Positions 35,858-44,841 are shown, numbered from the stretch's first letter. The stretch is DNA of 64,000 nt from Spirochaetaceae bacterium UBA6089 (GCA_002435985.1 DIXD01000024.1:1-64000); one strand, 5' to 3'. Made by a program: numbers and translations. The notes: a model not told the origin generated them from the sequence alone.

Positions 35858-36565
35858 ATGCACGGCAGAATTTTGATTGTGGAGGACACAAAGGAACTGG
35901 CCGAGCTCTACATGCTCTATCTTCAAAATGAAGGGTTCGAGTGCAGACTCGCCTTCGACGCGGAGAGTGCCCTTCCCTTGGCGCACGAGGAGGACTGGGA
36001 TCTCATCGTGCTCGACATCAACCTTCCCGGCATAGATGGTTTTCAGTTTCTCGAGCGACTGCGCAAGACCAAATCCACGCCCGTGATGATTCTGACGGCC
36101 CGGGAAGCCGATGAAGACGTCATTTTAGGGCTGGGCGTGGGCGCCGACGACTTTGTCACCAAGCCATGTCCGCCCAAGGTTTTGACAGCGCGTGTCCGCG
36201 CGCATATCCGGCGAACCATCGCCCTGCAGACTCGCCAGAACGGCAGCGTGGTGAAATTCGGCCCCTTTGAGCTCGATATCGAAGGGATGTACCTCACCAA
36301 AAATGGAGAGCCCATCAGCCTATCTGCCAGAGAGTTCAATATATTGAAAGAACTTGTATCGAATCCCGGCAAACCTTTCACACCGGAGGACCTCTATGCC
36401 AAGGTCTGGGGCCTGCAATATGGGGATGTCAGCGCTGTAGGCGTGTATATCCAGAGGCTGCGGAAGAAGCTCGAGGATGACCCCACCAATCCTTTCTATA
36501 TCCAGACACAATACGGAATGGGCTACCGTTTCAACCCGGAGGCCTTTGCAGAGGCAAAGCCGTGA
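35858..36565 (+). CDS. OmpR/PhoB-family response regulator
   Basis: A 235-residue regulator. The receiver domain (1-118) has acidic ED near the start, phospho-acceptor Asp53 (VLDINLPG), Thr in MILTA and Lys in TKP. A winged-helix DNA-binding domain (about 130-230) ends with QTQYGMGYRF. AAGGAGG precedes the ATG. It overlaps or abuts the sensor kinase gene. Position suggests that the pair controls the envelope transport operon just upstream, or its own transcription through the repeats at 35788-35838. Confidence 0.95.
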   Translation: MHGRILIVEDTKELAELYMLYLQNEGFECRLAFDAESALPLAHEEDWDLIVLDINLPGIDGFQFLERLRKTKSTPVMILTAREADEDVILGLGVGADDFVTKPCPPKVLTARVRAHIRRTIALQTRQNGSVVKFGPFELDIEGMYLTKNGEPISLSAREFNILKELVSNPGKPFTPEDLYAKVWGLQYGDVSAVGVYIQRLRKKLEDDPTNPFYIQTQYGMGYRFNPEAFAEAKP

Positions 36566-37959
36566 AAATGAAACTTCGGACGCAGTTCTCTATTCTCATT
36601 GTCGCGGTGACGCTTTTTCCCATCGTTTTTGGCCTTCTTGTCTTTACCGGCCAAAGGAACAAGCGCGATCCGCGCGAGCCGACACGAATCTTTTTGAACG
36701 AAGTGGCGGCGATGTGGCGCGAAAATCCGAACCTCGGCATCGAGGATATCCGGACGGCAGGAGAAGTGTCGGGGCTTCCGATCATCAATGCGGCGCTCAT
36801 CTCGCCCGATGGTACGGTACTGGTGTCGTCGTTCAAAGAATTGCCCGCCGGCGCCACGCTGGAACTCGAGGACTTGGTCAGTCCGCCCATGACGCCCTAT
36901 ATGGACAGACCTAGGTCTGAACTTATGTTTTTGCCCATCGATACCACTCTGGAAAAAAGTCCGCTTCTGCTCTTCGACATCCAGCAATTCTGGTTGAAAG
37001 AAGATCTCCGAAGCCGGAATTTCATGCTTATAGCGAGTTTCGCCTTTGGGGCCTTCGTCGTCGCGGGGCTGATGTCGCTCATCATACTTCGCTCGACCAA
37101 TAGGGCGATCAAGAACATCATCGACGATACGGCGATTGTGGCGAGCGGGCGACTCGATCACGAGGTGAAGGGAAGCGGCGCAGAGGAGCTCAGGTCCCTG
37201 GCGGACAGCATCAACCGCATGCGCCTCGCGCTGCGCGACATGATCGCTCGCCGCATGAACATGCTCATCGGTGTGAGTCACGACCTCAAGACCCCGATCG
37301 CCCTCATTCAGGGATACACCGATGCGCTCAGCGACAATATGGCGAGCGACGAGGCCACGAGGATGCATTACCTAGAGATCATTAGGGAGAAGAGCGTCCA
37401 GCTCGAGGATCTCGTCTCGGACCTCATCGAATTCATGAAGATCGATGACTTCAATGTGCCGCAGGAGATCGTGGATTTGGAAACGATCATGATTTCGCTC
37501 GGAAAACGCTTCGAGGAGGACGCGCGTCTTTTGGGGCTCGAGTTGACCTACGGTTTCGGTCGGCTCGGCGCGGCGCCGTCGAGGGAAGCGCTTTTCAGCG
37601 TCCCAAAAGTCAAGATGAATCGGTCACTCTTCGAGCGCGCTGTCGAAAACCTTGTCTCGAATGCGTTTCGGTACACGGGCCCCGGGGGGAAAGTGGAACT
37701 ATTGTTGAATATGGAAGAAGGGCAGCCGGTGCTGACCGTCGCGGACAATGGCCCCGGCATCCCCAACGAGGAGTTGGCCTACATTTTCGACGCATTCTAC
37801 AGGGGAACCCCTTCTCGGCAGGAGGCCGGGTATGGCCTTGGCCTCACTATCGTCAAATTGGTGGTCGATCTGCACGGATGGAGTATTTCGGCGCAAAACA
37901 GGCAGCCTTCCGATGGGCACGGTCTTGTGGTCAGCATCAGGATGAAGGCTTCGGCGTAG
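36562..37959 (+). CDS. Membrane sensor histidine kinase
   Basis: A 465-residue sensor. One helix near residues 10-28, a periplasmic sensing region of about 125 residues, a second helix (about 153-175), then HAMP, a HisKA domain with His240 in GVSHDLKTP, and a HATPase domain with N box NLVSNAFRYTG, G1 DNGPGIP and G2 GYGLGLTIVK. A GTG at 36562 overlaps the stop of the regulator gene by four bases; an ATG two codons later is also possible. Cognate partner is the regulator upstream. Confidence 0.95.
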   Translation: MKMKLRTQFSILIVAVTLFPIVFGLLVFTGQRNKRDPREPTRIFLNEVAAMWRENPNLGIEDIRTAGEVSGLPIINAALISPDGTVLVSSFKELPAGATLELEDLVSPPMTPYMDRPRSELMFLPIDTTLEKSPLLLFDIQQFWLKEDLRSRNFMLIASFAFGAFVVAGLMSLIILRSTNRAIKNIIDDTAIVASGRLDHEVKGSGAEELRSLADSINRMRLALRDMIARRMNMLIGVSHDLKTPIALIQGYTDALSDNMASDEATRMHYLEIIREKSVQLEDLVSDLIEFMKIDDFNVPQEIVDLETIMISLGKRFEEDARLLGLELTYGFGRLGAAPSREALFSVPKVKMNRSLFERAVENLVSNAFRYTGPGGKVELLLNMEEGQPVLTVADNGPGIPNEELAYIFDAFYRGTPSRQEAGYGLGLTIVKLVVDLHGWSISAQNRQPSDGHGLVVSIRMKASA

Positions 37960-37973
37960 GAGGTGCGGTGCGC

Positions 37974-38110
37974 ACGTGGCGGCGCTTACGAGCGGCGCAG
38001 TTTTACGAACATGGCGGCGCGAGCCTACGAGTGGCGCTGCGTATACGTACATGGCGGCGCTTACGAGCGGCGCGGCGTATACGCACATGGCGGCGCGCTG
38101 CATACTCCGT
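37974..38110. repeat. GC-rich tandem repeats, 35-40-bp units
   Basis: Four imperfect copies begin at 37974, 38009, 38049 and 38085 with ACATGGCGGCGC (first ACGTGG). Copies one and three share CTTACGAGCGGCGC; copies two and three end in GTATACG, including the palindrome GCGTATACGC. The array fills the gap between two convergent genes, a sensor kinase and a LarA-family gene. No spacers of CRISPR type are present. Confidence 0.8.
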
Positions 38111-39397
38111 TTATGCGCCCCGCATGCGTGCGGTGGTCGACCAGAGCCCGAGCGCAGGATTCGGCACGAAGAAAAAATCCTCTCCGTCGGCGGTTTTGTG
38201 GAAGCCCGCGAGCCTGCCCCGGGGCGCATAGCGTTCGAGCGCGCGGTCGAGGTCGGCCCACTGGTAACCCACCGAAGTAATCTCTTCCTTGCTGATGGAG
38301 GGGCCGGGGGCGTAGCTGATGCGGAAGCGGCCTTCGCTGGAGCCGTGGATGAGGTGGGCGGCGGCGGAGAGGTTGTCTGCGAGGGCAGGCTCGCGTGCGA
38401 CGAGGGCCTGGATTTCTGCTCTCGGGCGGTAACCATAGTGCCGGATCACCGCATCGATACTTGGGTCTTCGCCGAAGCTGCGCAGCCCGGGTGCGAGGAT
38501 GAGCAGCTCGCCGCCGTCGGCCATGGCCATCCTCATGCGATAGATCGACTTATTGCCGAGCCACGTGCTCCGGTACTCTTCCGGGTCGAGCCACACCACT
38601 GCTTTTTGAACCGGCTCCTCGAGAAGCTGAATGTTGACCTTCGCGGACAGGGCTGCCGCCTCTTCGAAACAGCGCCTGTCGGGGCTCGAAAAATAGCCCC
38701 GCAGCGCAAGAGAGCCGTCCTCGGCCGGGCTTATCACCGTGAGAATCCATATGATAGGAGGAAGCTTTCCCGCCACCATGCCCAGCGCCTCGTCGAGCAG
38801 CGCCCGCACCGGCGTGTCCGCCCGCCCCATAATCCCTTCCATGCCGCACACCGCGCTAAGATAATGACTGCGGTCGATCGCCTCTTTACCGCCTGTGCCG
38901 ACGAAGATATTCTTCGCGTGGTTGGCCATCCCCACAACCTCGTGGGGCACCACCTGCCCTACTGAGAAGATGAAGTCCACTTCTCCCGACGACAGAAGCC
39001 TGTTCGCCTGGACAGGATAGGAGTAGTGCACTTTTCCGCCGGAAATCTCGGCGACACGGCTCTCTGGTATGCGGCCGAGCTCGGTGACATCCCGTCTCCA
39101 GTCGTGAACCCTGAAAAGCGCCTGAGGCGAGCCTGGATACATGTGCGCGATTTCTGCTTCCGTCATCTGCGAATGGGTGCCGAGCGCCGGCATTATCGCC
39201 GCCACGCGCCGGCCCAATTTTGCGACGAGTAGGTCGGTGATTTTGCCTGCACGCGAGTGAAGGCGGGTAATGTCCGGTGGAATGACGAGTATGCGCTTCG
39301 CCTTATATGCGCCGGAATCTTCGATGGTCTTCTCCACCAACACATCAAGCTCGTCGTCTTGTATACTCCGGTTCAGACTCTGCTCAGCTACGTACAT
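38111..39397 (-). CDS. LarA-family nickel-pincer racemase/epimerase homologue
   Basis: A 428-residue member of the LarA (DUF2088) family. Active-site residues align by motif: PDITR, His75 in GTHSQ, His152 in PHE, Lys162 (site of the nickel-pincer nucleotide), and His178. The spacings His152-10-Lys162-16-His178 equal those of lactate racemase LarA (174, 184, 200). Cofactor genes larB, larC and larE are not in the window. It is divergent from uxaE in a hexuronate locus, and some LarA homologues epimerise sugar acids such as mannonate, so a sugar-acid substrate is likelier than lactate. GGGGAG lies eight bases before the ATG. Confidence 0.85.
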   Translation of the reverse strand: MYVAEQSLNRSIQDDELDVLVEKTIEDSGAYKAKRILVIPPDITRLHSRAGKITDLLVAKLGRRVAAIMPALGTHSQMTEAEIAHMYPGSPQALFRVHDWRRDVTELGRIPESRVAEISGGKVHYSYPVQANRLLSSGEVDFIFSVGQVVPHEVVGMANHAKNIFVGTGGKEAIDRSHYLSAVCGMEGIMGRADTPVRALLDEALGMVAGKLPPIIWILTVISPAEDGSLALRGYFSSPDRRCFEEAAALSAKVNIQLLEEPVQKAVVWLDPEEYRSTWLGNKSIYRMRMAMADGGELLILAPGLRSFGEDPSIDAVIRHYGYRPRAEIQALVAREPALADNLSAAAHLIHGSSEGRFRISYAPGPSISKEEITSVGYQWADLDRALERYAPRGRLAGFHKTADGEDFFFVPNPALGLWSTTARMRGA

Positions 39398-39493
39398 CGC
39401 AGTGCTCCCCCATGGCGGGATCGTTGTGGCCCTTGTGCGGCTTCTCTTCAGTCGCCATTATTATATACAAAGATATCTATGGAGGAATAGAGA

Positions 39494-40726
39494 ATGCAAC
39501 TCTCGCGTTTTTCTATTGGAACGGGTGATCGATTCGGCCTCGAGGGCGAAGCACAGATAGCGGCGTTCGAAGAATTGCGCGCCCAGGGCGGCGAGGCTGA
39601 TATCGTCTGGAACAAGAGCAACCGCGAACATCTGATCATTGGCTCGTCTCCTGCAGACCAGGCGGCCCGCGCCGCCGCAGCCATACAACGTACAGGCTGG
39701 GACGGGCCATGGTTCGTCGATGCCGACCACATCAGCCTCAAGACCGTCGATTGGTTCTTGCCGCACTGCAATTTCTTTACGATCGATGTCGCCGAGACGA
39801 TAGGGAAAAAGGTTTCTGCGGCGGCGCGGGCCGCCTATCTCGAGCATGCGCGGTTCCTCCTCGACGAGGGCGCAGCCCCCGTGGCTGTCTCTCAGGCCGA
39901 CATCGAGACCGTCGCCGACAAATTCCTTGCCGCCGTGCAGGAAGCGGGCACCACGTACCGCTACATCGCCGCTAAAAAACCAAAGGACTCTTTTGTCGTC
40001 GAACTTTCGATGGATGAGACCGATGTCCCTCAGACTCCCGCGCAGGTCGCCTCGATACTCGTCGCGGTAGCGGCAGAGGAGATACCGCTTGCTACGTTTG
40101 CGCCTCGCTTTCCGGGAAAATTTCTCAAGGGCATCGACTATGTGGGCGATGTCGCGGCATTTTTGGGTGCCTTCGAGGCAGAGACGAAGATCGTGTTGTG
40201 GGCTGTCGACAGGCTGGGGCTGCCAAGGGGCTTCAAACTCTCCGTACATACCGGAAGCGACAAGTTCAGGCTCTATAGGGGCATCCACGAGATTGTCGCG
40301 CGGCTTGGGGCTGGTGTGCACTTGAAAACTGCGGGCACGACCTGGCTTGAAGAGATCGTGGGGCTTGCAGAGGCCGGCGGCGATGGGCTTGCCCTTGCCA
40401 AGCGAGTGTACCAGGCTGCCTATGCCCGCATCGATGAGCTTGTGGCCCCTTACGCGAATGTCGTCGAAATCGACAAGGCCCGCCTGCCTCGACCGGAAGA
40501 GGTGGCGGCCTGGGATTCGGCCACCTTCGTGCAAGCGCTGCGCCATGAGCCAGGCTCCTCCACAATGCAGCCGGACATGCGCCAGCTCATGCATGTGGGC
40601 TTCAAGATCGTCGCGGAAATGGGCAGGGAATTCAGTGACGCCGTCCTAAAGCACCGTGGATCGGTGGCCCGCAATGTCCAGCGCAACTTGTACGAGCGGC
40701 ACCTTCGGCCGCTTATTCTCGGCTGA
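39494..40726 (+). CDS. uxaE: Tagaturonate/fructuronate epimerase
   Basis: A 410-residue protein of the UxaE family, which interconverts D-tagaturonate and D-fructuronate so that galacturonate and glucuronate share one route. Features include SIGTGDRFGLEGEAQ at the N terminus, FVDADHISLKTVD, FKLSVHTGSDKF and a C-terminal LYERHLRPLI. These agree with my memory of the family; no structure-based check was possible. GGAGGAATAGAG precedes the ATG. It heads the plus-strand run that includes the regulators, TRAP transporter and uxaC. Confidence 0.88.
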   Translation: MQLSRFSIGTGDRFGLEGEAQIAAFEELRAQGGEADIVWNKSNREHLIIGSSPADQAARAAAAIQRTGWDGPWFVDADHISLKTVDWFLPHCNFFTIDVAETIGKKVSAAARAAYLEHARFLLDEGAAPVAVSQADIETVADKFLAAVQEAGTTYRYIAAKKPKDSFVVELSMDETDVPQTPAQVASILVAVAAEEIPLATFAPRFPGKFLKGIDYVGDVAAFLGAFEAETKIVLWAVDRLGLPRGFKLSVHTGSDKFRLYRGIHEIVARLGAGVHLKTAGTTWLEEIVGLAEAGGDGLALAKRVYQAAYARIDELVAPYANVVEIDKARLPRPEEVAAWDSATFVQALRHEPGSSTMQPDMRQLMHVGFKIVAEMGREFSDAVLKHRGSVARNVQRNLYERHLRPLILG

Positions 40727-40729
40727 GCC

Positions 40730-42274
40730 ATGCGTATTCCGCATCCGGGCATTCGAGGCAAGATACTGATATGCCTCGTGGTGGCCCTCGCCTTTTTCCT
40801 CGTACTCACACTGATCATGCAGCATGAGTCCATGGAGCTGTCCCGACAGTATGGAGCAAGCCTTTCGAACTACCACCTGGTGCACCGGTTTCGGCTGAAT
40901 CTGAGCGCTTTTCATGCGCTCGCCGATCGTTACCTCCGCGATCCAGCCTCCGTCGCCGCCGAGGAGGTGTATGCGGGTATCTCCTTGCTAAACGCACAGT
41001 ATGCGGCCTTGGTTCCGCTGGAGCATATCTCCGTCCTCGCCGAGTTCGAGGTGCGCGCGACAGGCTATGGCCTCGATGCATATCTTCCTCTTGTGTCCCG
41101 AGCAGTCGGACTTCGGGCTGGAGGTTCTCCGGACTATTACCAGGTCTTTGTCAAGGCGGCTCGGATAGAGGGCTATATCGATGTCTATCTCAACAGAATG
41201 CTCTCCGAACTCATGAGGAGCGGCGAAGAGACCTATGCGGTGCTCTCGCATAGATCCGAGATGCTCAATCGCACCATTCTAATCTCGATGATCCTGGCGA
41301 GTATTCTCGCGATGATTGGTGTCGTGCTCGTGGCCGGGGCGATCACTGCCCCCTTAAGGAGGCTTGCCAGGGAGGCGGAGAAGCTCGCGGGAGGAGACCT
41401 CGACGCGGGGATTGTCGAGGTTCACACAAAGGACGAAGTAGAGAAACTCACACGTTCTTTTGCGACGATGGCCAAGAGCATCAAGGAGATGGTGGAGGGG
41501 CTCAAAGAGAAGGCCGCGCTCGAAAAGTTGCTCCACCAAGAGGAGCTCGCCCTCGTGAGCATGGGCAAGGCGCTGCGCGAAGCCCAGTTCATGAATCTAC
41601 AGGAACAGATGAAGCCGCACTTCCTCTTCAATGCCTTGAATACCATTGCGCGCAGCGCCCTGCTCGAACAGGCACCCAGAACCGAGGCGCTCTCCATGGG
41701 GCTGGCGACCCTTCTTCGCGCGACACTCCGGGATTCCGGCCCTCTGTCCAGTTTAGATGATGAGCTTACGATTGCACAGGCCTACCTCGAATTTCAGCAC
41801 GCCCGTTTTGGATCGCGGCTGCAGTGGAACATTGATGTCCCTTCGGTACTGCGCTCCGCCAGAGTTCCCAGACTTATGGTGCAGCCGCTCGTAGAAAACG
41901 CTGTCCGACACGGGCTCGAGCCGAAGATAGAAGGCGGTTCACTCTCCATCAAGGCTCGTATGCGCAAGGGAAATCTCATCCTTTGGATACTCGACGACGG
42001 CGTCGGCATATCGCAAGAACGGCTTGCCGGAATCCGCACGAGTATCGCAGCGACCCTCAGTCGGATCTACGAAAGGGGGGAAACTTTTGCGGATGCTGGT
42101 GTGGACATTCCGGCAAACACCACACTTTTAGAGGGAACCGGTATTGGCCTTGCCAATCTGGCGACGCGCTTCGCCATTCTCTACGGCGGCAACGGCCGCT
42201 TCGACATTGTCTCCCGGCTGGACAGGGGCACGCTTGTCCGGGTGGTCATACCCATGGAAGGGGTGTCGGAATGA
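40730..42274 (+). CDS. YesM/LytS-type sensor histidine kinase
   Basis: A 514-residue kinase. An N-terminal helix (about 15-33) and a second (about 185-210) enclose an extracytoplasmic sensing region, followed by HAMP. The His_kinase domain has His297 in EQMKPHFLFNALNTI, and the ATPase domain has PRLMVQPLVENAVRHG and GTGIGLANLATRF. This class pairs with AraC-type regulators to sense sugars, often with a binding protein. It starts three bases after uxaE and overlaps the regulator gene by ATGA. Confidence 0.95.
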   Translation: MRIPHPGIRGKILICLVVALAFFLVLTLIMQHESMELSRQYGASLSNYHLVHRFRLNLSAFHALADRYLRDPASVAAEEVYAGISLLNAQYAALVPLEHISVLAEFEVRATGYGLDAYLPLVSRAVGLRAGGSPDYYQVFVKAARIEGYIDVYLNRMLSELMRSGEETYAVLSHRSEMLNRTILISMILASILAMIGVVLVAGAITAPLRRLAREAEKLAGGDLDAGIVEVHTKDEVEKLTRSFATMAKSIKEMVEGLKEKAALEKLLHQEELALVSMGKALREAQFMNLQEQMKPHFLFNALNTIARSALLEQAPRTEALSMGLATLLRATLRDSGPLSSLDDELTIAQAYLEFQHARFGSRLQWNIDVPSVLRSARVPRLMVQPLVENAVRHGLEPKIEGGSLSIKARMRKGNLILWILDDGVGISQERLAGIRTSIAATLSRIYERGETFADAGVDIPANTTLLEGTGIGLANLATRFAILYGGNGRFDIVSRLDRGTLVRVVIPMEGVSE

Positions 42275-43644
42275 TCCATGTCCTCGTTGCCGACGACGAG
42301 GTGCTCGAGCGCGAGGCCATGTTGCATATTCTGCGAGGAGTGGATACAGGGGAGCCTCTAGAAGTGAGCGAAGCCCTCAACGGCCTCGAAGCGCTCAAAC
42401 TCGCCCAGGAACGCAAGCCCGACATAGCCTTCTTGGACATTCGTATGCCGGGTATGGATGGGCTCGACCTCGCCAAAGAATTCTCATTGCTCCCCGATCC
42501 GCCGGTCGTCATCTTGGTGACCGCATACGATTATTTTACCTATGCGCGCACGGCGCTGCGCTTCGGTGTCTTCGATTATCTCCTCAAACCCGCATCGACC
42601 GAGGATGTCCTCGGTGTCTTTTGGAGGGCTCTCCACGTCATCGCCGAAAGAAGGAAAGATGCTGCACGGCGCAGGGTGGACCAGACCGTGGCAGCGGATA
42701 TACAGAAGGCTCTTTATACCGACATCTGTACGGGACTTGGCTCCGGCACCGTCAACGACGAGGAAGTCCGGCGGCTTGTCGCCCTTCAGACCGCCTCTCA
42801 GCTCGATTCTCAGACGAGCGCCGTGGGGTGGACCTGCATCGCGATTGTCGCGGGGGTGGAAAAAGGCTCTGGGAAGGTTCCTCCCTCGATCGCCTCGAGA
42901 GAATTCTCACGATTTTTCCGTGCGCTGGCAGAGCGATATCTGCTGCTCGATCTAGGCTTAGCCAACGCCGATACTCTGCTCTTCGTTTCGCCGTTAGAGT
43001 CGAATGCTGCCCAGGTCGGGACTATGCATGTGCTCGTCGTTGTTCCGAAGTCTGGTATCGAAGGTGCGGCCGACACAGGGGCTGCGCCACACCAGGTGTC
43101 ACAGCCCCTGCGGAAACAGATCGGCGAGGGCATGGATCGCTTCTCTCAGAGATGCAACAATGCAGGAGGAATGGCTGTCAGGTTCGGTGTCGGTGTGGAT
43201 GCGGAAGGTAAGGCCGGAACGGCACTGCAGACGGCAAAAATCGCGTTCAATCTTTCGAACGCAGAATACCCCATACTGCTGTTGCATTCGGCACATGAGG
43301 TTCGGCAGGCTTGGTCGTCTACCACATCCATCTCGGCACGTGCGGTGATGTGGCTTAAGGAGCATTTCATGGAGAGTGTCGGTATCCAAGACCTTGCGCG
43401 CTCGCTTGGGCTGAACCCCTCATACCTTTCACGCATCCTCAAGAAAGAGCTCGGCATAGGTTTCGGAGAGACGCTCGCGCGCATCCGTATCGCCTACGCA
43501 AAAGACATCCTGGCCGGCGGTGCGTCGGCCAAAGAGGCTTCATTTCTGGTTGGCTTTCGGGATCAGAGCTACTTCACCAAGGTTTTTCTGAAGATCGAAG
43601 GGGTGTCCCCTTCTCAGTATGTCAAGGATCTTCAATCGATCTAG
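42271..43644 (+). CDS. YesN-type response regulator with AraC DNA-binding domain
   Basis: A 457-residue regulator. The receiver domain (1-120) has ADDE, phospho-acceptor Asp56 (FLDIRMPG) and the KPA loop. A middle region of about 200 residues is unassigned, with loose GGDEF-like features (MAVRFGVGV). The C-terminal 100 residues hold two helix-turn-helix motifs: IQDLARSLGLNPSYLSRILKK and AKEASFLVGFRDQSYFTKVF. The ATG overlaps the kinase stop. It most likely activates the dctP promoter just downstream in response to uronate. Confidence 0.94.
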   Translation: MIHVLVADDEVLEREAMLHILRGVDTGEPLEVSEALNGLEALKLAQERKPDIAFLDIRMPGMDGLDLAKEFSLLPDPPVVILVTAYDYFTYARTALRFGVFDYLLKPASTEDVLGVFWRALHVIAERRKDAARRRVDQTVAADIQKALYTDICTGLGSGTVNDEEVRRLVALQTASQLDSQTSAVGWTCIAIVAGVEKGSGKVPPSIASREFSRFFRALAERYLLLDLGLANADTLLFVSPLESNAAQVGTMHVLVVVPKSGIEGAADTGAAPHQVSQPLRKQIGEGMDRFSQRCNNAGGMAVRFGVGVDAEGKAGTALQTAKIAFNLSNAEYPILLLHSAHEVRQAWSSTTSISARAVMWLKEHFMESVGIQDLARSLGLNPSYLSRILKKELGIGFGETLARIRIAYAKDILAGGASAKEASFLVGFRDQSYFTKVFLKIEGVSPSQYVKDLQSI

Positions 43645-43744
43645 TCAAATCCTTTCGGCGAGCATCAAATTACCAACGGTGCGCAACGAACTACCACACC
43701 ACATTGCACATTTGCTTCCTATAATGTCCTATAATAACTCAGAT

Positions 43745-43759
43745 TGCAGAAACTCTGCA
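43745..43759 (+). promoter_or_regulatory. Operator-like inverted repeat before dctP
   Basis: TGCAGA-AAC-TCTGCA is a perfect 6-bp inverted repeat, just downstream of two copies of CCTATAAT near 43720-43740 that could be -10 elements, and just before the ribosome site AAGGAGG (43766-43772). Confidence 0.45.
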
Positions 43760-43779
43760 GTCATTAAGGAGGTTTGCGT

Positions 43780-44757
43780 ATGAAGACCATGCAGAAGGTG
43801 GCTCTTATTCTGATGCTCGTCCTTTTCCCTGTCATGCTGTTCGCTCAGACAAAACCGATCGTGCTGCGGCTCGCCGAGACTCATCCGAAGGGCTATCCTA
43901 CGGAGCTGGGCGATGAGGAGTTTGCTCGTCTCGTCAAAGAGCGATCGAATGGCCGCATCATCATCGAGGTGTATCCGGGCTCTCAGCTCGGCGAGGAAAA
44001 GGCGGTGATCGAGCAGGTCCAGTTCGGAGGTATCGATCTTACCCGCGTATCGATCAGTCCGCTCGCGAGCTTTGTACCGAAGCTCAATGCGTTCCAAATG
44101 CCCTATCTCTACAGAGATGCCGACCATATGTGGAAGGTGCTGAAAGGGGATATCGGCAAGGAACTGCTGGCAAGCCTGGAGCCCTTCGGTTTCATCGGCC
44201 TGGGCTGGTTCGATGGGGGAGCGCGGAGCTTCTACAATAGTAAGAAAGCGGTCCGCACTCCGGCCGATCTCAAAGGCCTGAAAATCAGGGTCCAGGAGAG
44301 CGAGCTTATGCTTGACCTCGTCCGTTCCTTCGGCGCTATTCCCACCCCGATGCCCTATGGCGAAGTCTATTCCGGTCTCCAGACCGGGGTCATCGACGGC
44401 GCCGAGAACAACCCGCCATCATACTATTCCGCAAGCCACTATGAAGTCGCGAAATACTATACCCTCGACGAGCATACCAAGGTTCCCGAAATCGTCATCG
44501 GTTCCAAGATTTCGCTTGGTAGGCTTTCGAAGGCAGATCAAGAGCTGATCAGGCAGGCCGCCTTCGATTCCATCGACTATCAGCGCGCCCAGTGGGATGC
44601 CTATGTGAAGCTCTCGATGGACAAGGTCACGGCCGCCGGCTGCACCATCATCCCCGTGCCGGATAAGACCGAGTGGATGAAGGCTGTGGAGCCTATGTAC
44701 CTGAAGCAGCCCAAGGAGATCCAGGACCTCGTTGCCCGCATTCGTGCGGTCAAGTGA
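43780..44757 (+). CDS. dctP: TRAP transporter solute-binding protein
   Basis: A 325-residue periplasmic protein with signal peptide MKTMQKVALILMLVLFPVMLFAQ. LRLAETHPKGYPTELGDEEFARLV opens the first lobe; GLKIRVQESELMLD contains the arginine that binds substrate carboxylate, and GEVYSGLQTGVIDGAENNP is diagnostic of DctP. Its place in a uronate pathway points to glucuronate or galacturonate. AAGGAGG lies seven bases before the ATG; the TTG two codons upstream is rejected. A hairpin after it may set a higher level than the membrane subunits. Confidence 0.95.
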   Translation: MKTMQKVALILMLVLFPVMLFAQTKPIVLRLAETHPKGYPTELGDEEFARLVKERSNGRIIIEVYPGSQLGEEKAVIEQVQFGGIDLTRVSISPLASFVPKLNAFQMPYLYRDADHMWKVLKGDIGKELLASLEPFGFIGLGWFDGGARSFYNSKKAVRTPADLKGLKIRVQESELMLDLVRSFGAIPTPMPYGEVYSGLQTGVIDGAENNPPSYYSASHYEVAKYYTLDEHTKVPEIVIGSKISLGRLSKADQELIRQAAFDSIDYQRAQWDAYVKLSMDKVTAAGCTIIPVPDKTEWMKAVEPMYLKQPKEIQDLVARIRAVK

Positions 44758-44777
44758 GCCTTGCAACATCATGCATA

Positions 44778-44806
44778 GGGCCGCGCGACACACTGCGCGG
44801 CCCTTT
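44778..44806 (+). terminator. Hairpin between dctP and dctQ (partial terminator)
   Basis: GGGCCGCGC and GCGCGGCCC flank an eight-base loop, followed by only TTT and later a broken T run. It probably reduces read-through and protects the dctP 3' end, giving more binding protein than permease. Confidence 0.65.
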
Positions 44807-44841
44807 ACGTTATTGTTTTGCCCGAGCCCTCGAGGTGTGAT

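Noticed and set aside
37974..38110. CRISPR array
   Set aside because: Only four imperfect units with no regular repeat-spacer division and no cas genes near.
37976..38965. 329-codon plus-strand frame through the repeat array and opposite the LarA-type gene
   Set aside because: Arises from the GC-rich repeats and antisense codons; the LarA-type protein is clear on the minus strand.
39461..40594. 377-codon minus-strand frame opposite uxaE
   Set aside because: Antisense shadow; uxaE has a good start and family features.
42144..43211. 355-codon plus-strand frame overlapping the YesN-type regulator
   Set aside because: Arg/Cys-rich out-of-frame reading of the regulator gene.
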